From positions 1-12,084 of the forward strand of contig JBQTIU010000107.1 of the NCBI GenBank assembly GCA_052387815.1: a stretch of 12,084 nt of DNA, written 5' to 3'. This document shows positions 6,576-12,084 of this stretch, piece by piece. The position numbers and the translations under genes are program-made. Within the stretch, counting starts at the first letter, position 1, and each line of letters begins with the position of its first letter. The notes beneath the pieces were generated by a model, which worked only from the letters and a program-made list of their open reading frames with translations, searched no databases and was not told where the DNA came from. Source of the DNA: JBQTIU01 sp052387815. Lineage in GTDB: Bacteria > Pseudomonadota > Alphaproteobacteria > CACIAM-22H2.

Positions 6576-7946
6576 TTAGGACCGCGCGCCGGTTTCGGGC
6601 CCGCGCGGCGCCTCGATGACCGCGCCCTCCCCGCCCTCGGCCAGCGCCTGGGCGACACGCTCGGGCGCCCGCCAGGCGAGCCGGTCGAACGCGCCGCAGC
6701 GCGAACAATTGGCCTGCCAGTCGGCATGGGCGGCGCCGCACGATTCGCAGATCCAGGCTGCATCGGGCGGCGCCTCGGCGGCCTTGGCGAGCCACTGCCG
6801 ATAGGCCGGGCCGTCCTCGTCAAGCGCTGCCTCGAGCCGCGCCATCAGCCGGCACAGCCCGGCCGACGGCGCCCCGGCTGACGCCGCCCCGGCGAGGGTG
6901 CGGCGGGCCTCGCCCCACAGCCCGGCCTCGAGCGCGGCGGCGCCCACCGCCTTGGAGCTATCGGGGTGTCCGGGCGCCAACCTCGCCAAGCGCTCGACCG
7001 CCTTGAGCCACTCCATTTTCTCACAGCTGCCGTGGGCGAGGCGATAGGCGGCGAGGAGTTCCGGATGCGGGCTGCGCGCCCATTGGCGTTCCACCAGCCG
7101 CACGCAAGCGCCCTCCTTGCCCGCATGCGCGTACAGCCGGGCCAGCCGGATCGCCGCGGCCGGGTGATCGGCCTGCGAGCGGTGGGCGCGTTCGGCCAAG
7201 CGCAGCGCCTCCTTGGCCTTGCCGTCGGCCTCGGCCTGGCGCGACAGCTCGATGAGGACCGCCGCCTCGCGCTGGCGCGAGGCGGAGGGCGACAGGACGC
7301 GCAGGCGCTGGGCGCGGGTTATGGAGACGAGCGCGGCGCCCCAGTCGCCGGCCTGGGTTTGGAGATCGAACAGGGTGGTCAAGACCCAGGGCGTTTTCGG
7401 CCGCAGATCGCGCGCCCGGCGCGCCAGTTCGAGCGCCCGCTCGCGGTCGCCCTCGCGCATCGCCTGGACGAGCAGCGCGCGCAAGCCCAGGAACTCGGTC
7501 TCCGGTCGCGCCAGCATGGCGGTGAAGTGACGGCGCGCGGCGTCCTCCTCGCCGCCAAGCTGCGCCGCCTGCGCCGACAGCAACATGGTGAGCGGCGGTT
7601 CGTTGAGCAGCACGTCGGCCCGCCGCGCCTGGCGGCGCGCCTCCTCGGGATCGCCGGCGGCGACCGCGACCAGCCCGCGGGTGAGCGCCACGTAGCCGAG
7701 CCGCCGGCGGCGTTCGCGCCGCCGGCGGGCGAGGGCGAATGGCGCGCGGACCAACGCGCGCCATAGCCGGTAAGCGAGCGCCGCCATGACCGCGACCAGC
7801 GCCACGATGGCAACCACCACACCGACCGAGGTGTCGACCCGCCAGTCCTGCCAGAAAACCGTCACGCTGCCGGGCCGCTCGGCGAGCCACGCCGCACCGA
7901 CCATGGTCGCGGAGAGGAGGACGAGAAGAGCGAGGGCGCGAATCAC
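6576..7946 (-). CDS. hemY: HemY-like TPR membrane protein with C-terminal zinc ribbon
   Basis: Membrane-anchored TPR protein of the HemY family, found in heme-biosynthesis operons; its exact role in heme or cytochrome assembly is still unclear. The N-terminus shows two membrane helices (about residues 2-22 and 39-62) around the typical LAERPGSVTVFW...W.VDTSV segment, then helical TPR-like repeats to about residue 380. The end carries a CxxC-x10-CxxC zinc ribbon (Cys400, 403, 414, 417; DNA 6696-6749). This layout recalls LapB/YciM, which also joins a membrane helix, TPRs and a rubredoxin-like metal site. I chose GTG at 7946 (456 residues), 37 bases after the upstream stop. A longer frame to 8066 adds 40 Arg/Pro-rich residues overlapping the upstream gene and looks spurious. 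It is probably co-transcribed with the hemD fusion gene. Confidence 0.88.
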   Translation of the reverse strand: MIRALALLVLLSATMVGAAWLAERPGSVTVFWQDWRVDTSVGVVVAIVALVAVMAALAYRLWRALVRAPFALARRRRERRRRLGYVALTRGLVAVAAGDPEEARRQARRADVLLNEPPLTMLLSAQAAQLGGEEDAARRHFTAMLARPETEFLGLRALLVQAMREGDRERALELARRARDLRPKTPWVLTTLFDLQTQAGDWGAALVSITRAQRLRVLSPSASRQREAAVLIELSRQAEADGKAKEALRLAERAHRSQADHPAAAIRLARLYAHAGKEGACVRLVERQWARSPHPELLAAYRLAHGSCEKMEWLKAVERLARLAPGHPDSSKAVGAAALEAGLWGEARRTLAGAASAGAPSAGLCRLMARLEAALDEDGPAYRQWLAKAAEAPPDAAWICESCGAAHADWQANCSRCGAFDRLAWRAPERVAQALAEGGEGAVIEAPRGPETGARS

Positions 7947-7983
7947 GGCGACCCCGTGGCCGGGCCGACGGGCGCTGTCCGCC

Positions 7984-9828
7984 TCACCGCGGCGTGGCGG
8001 CGAGCGCGAGCGCCGCGAGCTGGGCGAGCGCACGCTCGCTGGCCAGCCGCCGGTGGGCATCGGCAAGCCAGGCCTCGGCGGGGGCGGCGGCGGCCTCCGG
8101 CAGTCGCCCGATGGCCTCGACCGCGCCGGCCAAGTCGTCCGTCGCCAGGGCGCGCTCGGCCCGCGCCACCAGCGCCGCCGGCGAGTCGCCCGGCACCTCG
8201 CCGACCCGGCGGATCGAGACCAAGGTTTGGGCCCGCTCGAGGGCGAGCTGCCACCACTCGCCGCCCTCGGGACGGCGCGCGGCGCGCGTCACCTCGGCGG
8301 CTACCGGCGCCAGGCGTTGGACCAGCGCTTGGCGCGACACGAGGCCGCGCTCGGCGGCCGCCTCAAGCGGCGCCAGGGCGGCGAGGAGGTCGGCATCCGG
8401 GTAGCCGAGCGCGCGGACCGCCTGGAGTTCGGCCGCGAACGGGCCGCCGCGTGCGACCGCCTCGCGCAACTGGCCGGTGGCGAGCAACAGCGTCCCGCGC
8501 TTCGGCGCGGCCTCGCGCTCGGCCACTGCCGCGCCGAGCCTGGCCACGGCCGCCTCCAGGCGCCCCAGCTCGCCCGCCAGGCGGGCCTGCTCGGCGGCGA
8601 GCGCCGCCTCGGCCGGGCCGCCTTGGCGCATCGCCAGCGCCGCATCCACGCCCGCCAGCCGGTGCGCAACCTCGGCAAGTCGGGTATCGAGCGCCGCGAT
8701 CGGCTCGGCGAGCGCGGCGAGCTTGGCGGCGATCGCCGCCCGGCCGGCGGCCTCGGTTGCCCCGAGGTCGGCAAGCTTGCGCTCAAGCGCCGCGATCTGC
8801 GGCTCAAGGCGCCGGCTGGCAACCGCGACCGGCGAGGCATCGCCTCGCCCGGGCGCGAATTCATGCCAAGCGGTCCACACGATCGCTACCGTCGCCAGCG
8901 CCAGGGCCACGGCGGGCGCGACCTGTGGGACCGCCCATGCGGAGGGCGGAGCGGCCGTCGCTGCCGGTGCGAGCTCCGGGGGCGGGGCCGCCTTCGCCGC
9001 CGGTGCGAGCTCCGGGGACGGGGCGGCCGCCTGCGGCGGCGGCGCGGCTGGTTCCGCCGCCGCCGCGGGCGCCTCCGGCGCTGGCGTCGTCGCGGGCGCT
9101 GACATCGCCTGCGCAAGGGCCTCGAGGAGGGCCGTCTCGTCGGGATGCAGGGCGGCAATTCGGGCCGCCCATGGGATGCCGTCGGCCGCCGCGACGACGG
9201 CGGGCGACAGGCCGACCGCAAGCGTGCGCCGGCAGGCCCCCTCGAGGCCGGTGGCCTTGAGATGCCCGACGAAGATCGACGCCGTGCGCGGCGAAAACAA
9301 GAGCACCGCGTCGATCGCCTCGCCGGCCAGCGCCGCGGAGACCGCCGGCGACAAGCCGGCGACCGGCTCGGCGCGATAGAGCACGACGCGGTGGACCTCG
9401 AATCCGGCCGCCGCGAGCGTCCCGGCGAGATCGCCGGCGAGCGCGCTGCCCGCCGCGTGCAGGAGCGGGCCATCGCCCGGCTTCAAGCGCTCGATCACCA
9501 CCCGGGCGAGGTCGTTGACATCGCCGCCGGCGCTGTAGCCGCGCGTGAACCCGGCTTCCCTGGCAGCGGCGGCACTGGCATCGCCGACCGTAAACACCTG
9601 CAGGTCGCGCCGCGGGGTGAGCGCGGCGAATGCGCGCACGCCGCTGACGCTGGTGAACAACAGCGCCTGGACATCCGAGATTTCGACGTCGCCGGGGCCG
9701 ATCCGCACCCCCTCGACCGGCCGGATGTCGAACATCGGCTCGATCAGCACCTCGTAGCCGCGCTCGCGCAGTCGCTCGGCCAGCGGCGCCGCATCTTCCA
9801 GCGGGCGAGTGACAAGGACGCGTTTCAT
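7984..9828 (-). CDS. hemD: Uroporphyrinogen-III synthase (HemD) fused to Mic60/mitofilin-like protein
   Basis: One uninterrupted frame of 614 residues joins two proteins. Residues 1 to about 242 are uroporphyrinogen-III synthase, which closes hydroxymethylbilane to uroporphyrinogen III. Features seen are the MKRVLVTRP start, LLFTSVSGVRAF (57-68), FTVGD (79-83), the HAAGSALAGDLA and VVLYRAEP segments, and DAVLLFSPRTA (173-183). An Ala/Pro linker (about 243-298) leads to a membrane helix (about 300-321), an Ala/Leu/Arg coiled coil (about 338-440) and a mitofilin-type C-terminus (about 445-608, with LREAVARGGPFAAEL and SIRRVG). HemD would lie in the cytoplasm and the coiled coil plus mitofilin part in the periplasm, matching Mic60 topology. 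The ATG at 9828 is preferred to an in-frame GTG at 9834, because the candidate promoter leaves almost no leader for the latter. Separate genes are the usual arrangement, so the fusion is notable. Confidence 0.9.
   Translation of the reverse strand: MKRVLVTRPLEDAAPLAERLRERGYEVLIEPMFDIRPVEGVRIGPGDVEISDVQALLFTSVSGVRAFAALTPRRDLQVFTVGDASAAAAREAGFTRGYSAGGDVNDLARVVIERLKPGDGPLLHAAGSALAGDLAGTLAAAGFEVHRVVLYRAEPVAGLSPAVSAALAGEAIDAVLLFSPRTASIFVGHLKATGLEGACRRTLAVGLSPAVVAAADGIPWAARIAALHPDETALLEALAQAMSAPATTPAPEAPAAAAEPAAPPPQAAAPSPELAPAAKAAPPPELAPAATAAPPSAWAVPQVAPAVALALATVAIVWTAWHEFAPGRGDASPVAVASRRLEPQIAALERKLADLGATEAAGRAAIAAKLAALAEPIAALDTRLAEVAHRLAGVDAALAMRQGGPAEAALAAEQARLAGELGRLEAAVARLGAAVAEREAAPKRGTLLLATGQLREAVARGGPFAAELQAVRALGYPDADLLAALAPLEAAAERGLVSRQALVQRLAPVAAEVTRAARRPEGGEWWQLALERAQTLVSIRRVGEVPGDSPAALVARAERALATDDLAGAVEAIGRLPEAAAAPAEAWLADAHRRLASERALAQLAALALAATPR
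8963..9034. repeat. Two 36-bp tandem units in the fusion linker
   Basis: Units 8963-8998 and 8999-9034 share their first 25 bases with one mismatch and encode two copies of a PELAPAA-(K/T)-AAPP peptide in the Ala/Pro linker of the HemD-Mic60 fusion. The 12-codon period keeps the frame, so copy number can change without breaking the gene. It appears to be a recent duplication in a low-constraint spacer. Confidence 0.7.
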
Positions 9829-9848
9829 CGCCACCTGATCGCTACCTT

Positions 9849-9877
9849 ATAGCACCGATCGCGCCGCAGCGCGTCAA
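9849..9877 (-). promoter_or_regulatory. Candidate sigma-70 promoter of the hemD-hemY operon
   Basis: On the minus strand, TTGACG (9877-9872), a 17-base spacer, then TGCTAT (9854-9849). The -35 box is near consensus for alphaproteobacterial housekeeping promoters; the -10 box is weaker. Predicted transcription start near 9842 gives a leader of about 14 bases to the ATG at 9828. The same AT-rich core reads CTTATAG on the plus strand and may serve tsaD too. Confidence 0.5.
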
Positions 9878-9922
9878 TCGCCCGCTGGCGCCGAGCCCGT
9901 GGACACGCTACAGCCATGCCCG

Positions 9923-10981
9923 ATGATCGTGCTGGGCATCGAGACGAGTTGCGACGAGACGGCAGCGGCGGTGGTCGACGACTGCCGCCAGCGCCTCTCC
10001 GATCTCGTGCGCTCGCAAGGCCGGCTGCATCGGCCGTTCGGCGGCATCGTGCCGGAGATCGCCGCACGCGCCCACCTTCAGCACCTCGACGAGCTCATCG
10101 GCCGCGCGCTGGCCGAAGCCGGAGTCGACTTCGCCGGGCTCGACGGCGTTGCCGCGACCGGCGGCCCGGGCCTGATCGGCGGCCTCATCGTCGGCGTACA
10201 GAGCGCCAAGGCGATCGCGCTCGTCCATCGCCTGCCGTTCCTGGCGGTGAACCACCTCGAGGGCCACGCGCTCTCGGCCCGGTTATCGGACGACATCGAC
10301 TTTCCCTATCTCTTGCTGCTGGTCTCGGGCGGGCATTGCCAGCTTCTGATCGTCGAAGGGGTCGGGCGCTATGTGCGCTTGGGCACCACCCTCGACGATG
10401 CGGTGGGCGAGGCCTTCGACAAGACCGCCAAACTCATCGGCCTCACCTATCCCGGCGGTCCGGCGCTCGAACGCGCGGCCGCTTCCGGCAACCCGGCGCG
10501 CTTCCCCTTCCCCAGCCCCTTGAAAGGCCGCCCCGGCTGCGACTTCTCCTTCGCCGGGCTCAAGACCGCGGTCCGTCACGCGGTGGAAGGCTTCCCGCCC
10601 GGCCCGCTCGGGTCCCAAGATGTCGCCGACCTGGCCGCCGGCTTCCAAGCGGCGGCGGCGGCGGCACTTATCGACCGCACCGCCAACGCGATCGACATCT
10701 TCACGGCCCGCCACCACGGGCCCAAGACCCTGGTGGTCGCCGGCGGCGTCGCCGCCAACCGGGACATCCGCCGCCGGCTCGGCACGCTGGCCGCCGAACG
10801 CGGGCTCAAACTGGTCGCCCCGCCGCCCGAACTGTGCACCGACAACGCGGCAATGATCGCCTGGGCGGGGCTCGAGCGGCTGCGGCTCGGCCTCGTCGAC
10901 GGCCTCGATTTCGCCCCCCGCCCGCGCTGGCCGCTCGATCCGACGGCGCCGCCCAGGCCGGGGGCGGGAGTGAAGGCTTGA
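9923..10981 (+). CDS. tsaD: tRNA N6-threonylcarbamoyladenosine synthase subunit TsaD
   Basis: Kae1/TsaD ATPase-fold protein that transfers the threonylcarbamoyl group to A37 of tRNAs reading ANN codons, working in the cytoplasm with TsaB and TsaE. The diagnostic N-terminus MIVLGIETSCDETAAAVVDD and the metal-binding HLEGH motif (His111 and His115, the same numbers as in E. coli) are present. So are LVSGGHCQL, the DDAVGEAFDKTAKLIGL segment, VVAGGVAANRDIR, and the CTDNAAMIAW motif with the metal-binding Asp307. The 352-residue length is normal. I prefer ATG 9923, which gives the family's usual start. GTG at 9899 would add eight residues, and neither has a good ribosome binding site. The gene is divergent from hemD, a common alphaproteobacterial layout. 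Confidence 0.96.
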   Translation: MIVLGIETSCDETAAAVVDDCRQRLSDLVRSQGRLHRPFGGIVPEIAARAHLQHLDELIGRALAEAGVDFAGLDGVAATGGPGLIGGLIVGVQSAKAIALVHRLPFLAVNHLEGHALSARLSDDIDFPYLLLLVSGGHCQLLIVEGVGRYVRLGTTLDDAVGEAFDKTAKLIGLTYPGGPALERAAASGNPARFPFPSPLKGRPGCDFSFAGLKTAVRHAVEGFPPGPLGSQDVADLAAGFQAAAAAALIDRTANAIDIFTARHHGPKTLVVAGGVAANRDIRRRLGTLAAERGLKLVAPPPELCTDNAAMIAWAGLERLRLGLVDGLDFAPRPRWPLDPTAPPRPGAGVKA

Positions 10982-11049
10982 GAGTCGGGTTGAAAAGCCG
11001 GTCATGGGCGCGGCCCAAGCGGCGCGATATCGAGGGTTTCCATGGTTCC

Positions 11050-11074
11050 GGGAAGATGCGCTTCGCGCTTTCCC
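11050..11074. terminator. Imperfect hairpin between tsaD and vapC ends
   Basis: GGGAA (11050-11054) and TTCCC (11070-11074) enclose a GCGC-TTC-GCGC inner stem, with a small internal loop. It sits in the 114-base gap between the ends of tsaD and the converging toxin gene, with no T-run. A role as weak terminator is possible. The rest of the gap shows nothing recognisable. Confidence 0.3.
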
Positions 11075-11095
11075 GCTCGCACACTGGCAGTTCTT

Positions 11096-11575
11096 CTATT
11101 CAATGTCGGACGGCGCCGGCCCGCGCGTCCGCGCCGACAGCAGGCGCGAGGCCCGCCGTCCACGTGCGGGCGGCAATGGAAGCGGCTTGATGCGCTTTGC
11201 CCATCTCGTCGCCTTCACCCGAGCGATCAGGCGGGCGTCGGCGGTCGCCAGCCGGGCGTCCTCGCGCTCCGCGAGCACGAGATAGAAGCAGTCGTAAACC
11301 GGGTGGTCGAGCTCGCGCGCCGCGGCGAACGCCGCGTCGGCGAGGCCCGAGATCGGCACCAGGCGGGCAAAGAGGCTGGGCAGCAGTTTGACGATGGCTG
11401 CGGCCTGGTCGGCGCCGATGCGGCCGTCCCGCGCCATCTTCCACGCCGCGTTCGCTGCCTCGGCGATGATCAGCTCGGGCGCCACGAGCGACTCTCCGGA
11501 CCTCAGCAGCGCCTGGCCGGCCGGAAAGGCCGGCGCATCCACGAAGCACCGGACGGCGACGCTGGCGTCGATCAC
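11096..11575 (-). CDS. vapC: VapC-like PIN-domain ribonuclease toxin
   Basis: Probable toxin of a type II toxin-antitoxin pair. PIN-domain proteins cut RNA, often tRNA or rRNA, using a cluster of acidic residues that hold magnesium. Those residues are visible: Asp3 (IDASVAV), Glu39 (PELIIAEAANAAWK), Asp95 (DHPVYDCFYLVLAE) and Asp113 (LATADARL). The start is GTG at 11575, eight bases after the antitoxin stop and without a clear ribosome binding site, which suggests coupled translation. The core ends at about residue 130. The remaining 25-30 residues form an Arg/Pro/Ala-rich tail, so the protein (159 residues) is longer than most VapC and may have gained the tail by loss of its original stop. 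Targets are not predictable from sequence. Confidence 0.85.
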   Translation of the reverse strand: MIDASVAVRCFVDAPAFPAGQALLRSGESLVAPELIIAEAANAAWKMARDGRIGADQAAAIVKLLPSLFARLVPISGLADAAFAAARELDHPVYDCFYLVLAEREDARLATADARLIARVKATRWAKRIKPLPLPPARGRRASRLLSARTRGPAPSDIE

Positions 11576-11583
11576 CAGCGCTA

Positions 11584-11814
11584 TCAGCGCGACCGGTCTT
11601 CGCGTATCATCTTCTCGATATCGATGCGCTGGCGCGGCGGGGTCATCGCGCGGACGCGTTGTACCTCCGCCAGGAGCTGTTCGCGGGTAGGCCGCGCCGC
11701 CGCCTTCAGCACTTCCCGAAGCTCCCGCTCGAGCGAATGGCCGCGGCGCTTCGCCCTCGCCTTCAGCGCCGCCACCACCGCGTCATCCAGATTGCGCACG
11801 ATCACCTGGCCCAT
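11584..11814 (-). CDS. vapB: VapB/FitA-like ribbon-helix-helix antitoxin
   Basis: A 76-residue antitoxin that should bind and silence the PIN toxin encoded eight bases downstream and repress its own promoter. The N-terminus is a ribbon-helix-helix DNA-binding fold of the FitA/Arc type: strand QVIVRNL (3-9), helix at about 11-24, turn at Gly25, helix at about 27-40 (SLERELREVLKAA). The charged C-terminus (about 45-76, ending IDIEKMIREDRSR) is the likely toxin-binding part. I chose ATG 11814, which has GAGG shortly upstream and lies about 20 bases after the predicted transcription start. A longer frame from GTG 11937 would run through the promoter and is rejected. Confidence 0.85.
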   Translation of the reverse strand: MGQVIVRNLDDAVVAALKARAKRRGHSLERELREVLKAAARPTREQLLAEVQRVRAMTPPRQRIDIEKMIREDRSR

Positions 11815-11832
11815 GTCCGCCTCAACCGCGTT

Positions 11833-11851
11833 GATATCAGAAACGATATCA
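11833..11851. promoter_or_regulatory. Probable VapB operator: two GATATCA repeats
   Basis: GATATCA occurs at 11833-11839 and again at 11845-11851, a 12-base period, and each copy is itself nearly palindromic. The pair overlaps the -10 box of the vapBC promoter. Ribbon-helix-helix antitoxins bind tandem sites of this kind, so autorepression is likely. The binding itself is inferred. Confidence 0.55.
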
Positions 11852-11870
11852 CGAGACGGCCGCCTGTCAA
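11843..11870 (-). promoter_or_regulatory. Sigma-70 promoter of vapBC
   Basis: On the minus strand, consensus TTGACA (11870-11865), a 16-base spacer, then TATCGT (11848-11843). Predicted start near 11836 gives a leader of about 22 bases to the antitoxin ATG. The overlap with the GATATCA repeats fits autoregulation. Confidence 0.6.
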
Positions 11871-12012
11871 TATTCCGCACCGATCCGGCGACCGACGCCA
11901 CGCTTGCGATCGCCGCTCTTGGTGGGTTGACGGGCACAATCGCTACCGTCCGCGGGCGATCCGGGCTACGGGTGTCGGCGCGACGCCAAGACGTGGCAGC
12001 GCGGAAATCCCC

Positions 12013-12084
12013 TTGACTCCGGATCGCTTCGTCGTCGTCCGCCCCGGCCGGCTGCTCGACGCCAAGGCGCGGCGCGCGACGCCG
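12013..12084 (+). CDS. Probable amidohydrolase-family protein, N-terminal fragment
   Basis: The first 24 codons of a gene that leaves the window at its right edge. The start appears to be TTG at 12013, six bases after a weak GGAA; no in-frame ATG or GTG lies just upstream. The residues VVVRPGRLLDAKARRATP resemble the first strand of amidohydrolase-superfamily enzymes (imidazolonepropionase or prolidase-like), where 'R.GRLLDG' precedes the metal-dependent barrel. No catalytic residue is inside the window, so the call rests on this short resemblance. It is divergent from vapBC; the gap between the two starts (11815-12012) holds the vapBC promoter and no clear promoter for this gene. Confidence 0.45.
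   Translation, partial: MTPDRFVVVRPGRLLDAKARRATP

Noticed and set aside
7947..8066. Longer hemY start adding 40 residues
   Set aside because: The extension is Arg/Pro-rich, overlaps the end of the preceding gene and precedes a normal membrane-anchor start at GTG 7946.
7786..9260. Long plus-strand open frames opposite hemY and the hemD fusion
   Set aside because: Extremely Arg/Pro/Gly-rich and lacking motifs; minus-strand genes explain the region.
11815..11937. Longer antitoxin start at GTG 11937
   Set aside because: It would be translated through the -35/-10 boxes and operator; ATG 11814 has a ribosome binding site and gives the normal ribbon-helix-helix start.
1..12084. CRISPR arrays, tRNA or rRNA genes, insertion sequences
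   Set aside because: No regularly spaced repeats, cloverleaf-like or rRNA-like stretches, transposase frames or paired terminal repeats were seen.

Overview
The window is GC-rich, densely coded DNA of an alphaproteobacterial type. The best taxonomic clue is tsaD transcribed divergently from a heme block that carries a Mic60/mitofilin-type protein and HemY. Together with the GC level this suggests Alphaproteobacteria, possibly Rhodospirillales-like. That placement is inference from gene content; no rRNA or tRNA gene is visible.

Left half (about 200-6380, all + strand): a complete three-part TRAP transporter. It has a Tat-exported DctP-type binding protein, a DctQ-type small permease and a DctM-type large permease. 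Two further genes follow closely. The first is an amidase-signature-family protein that lacks two of the three catalytic residues (Lys to Thr82, nucleophile Ser to Ala175). The second encodes a 60-residue protein with two membrane helices. After a 182-base gap comes a secreted YVTN-type beta-propeller protein with a strong ribosome binding site. The first five genes look like one operon for uptake of an unknown small organic acid or related solute. A strong hairpin after the binding-protein gene probably sets its higher expression. The pseudo-amidase and the mini-membrane protein are the least explained parts and are the main candidate for something undescribed.

Middle (6380-9834): a palindrome-rich gap between converging genes, then a minus-strand heme block. 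The block contains one gene that fuses uroporphyrinogen-III synthase (HemD) to a Mic60/mitofilin-like membrane protein, followed by hemY with a C-terminal zinc ribbon. tsaD (t6A tRNA modification) is read divergently from it, and the two genes share a compact promoter region. hemC, which often sits between tsaD and hemD in this group, is not there.

Right end (10982-12084): a vapBC-like toxin-antitoxin pair on the minus strand, with a readable promoter and a repeated operator overlapping it. On the + strand the first 24 codons of a probable amidohydrolase run off the edge.
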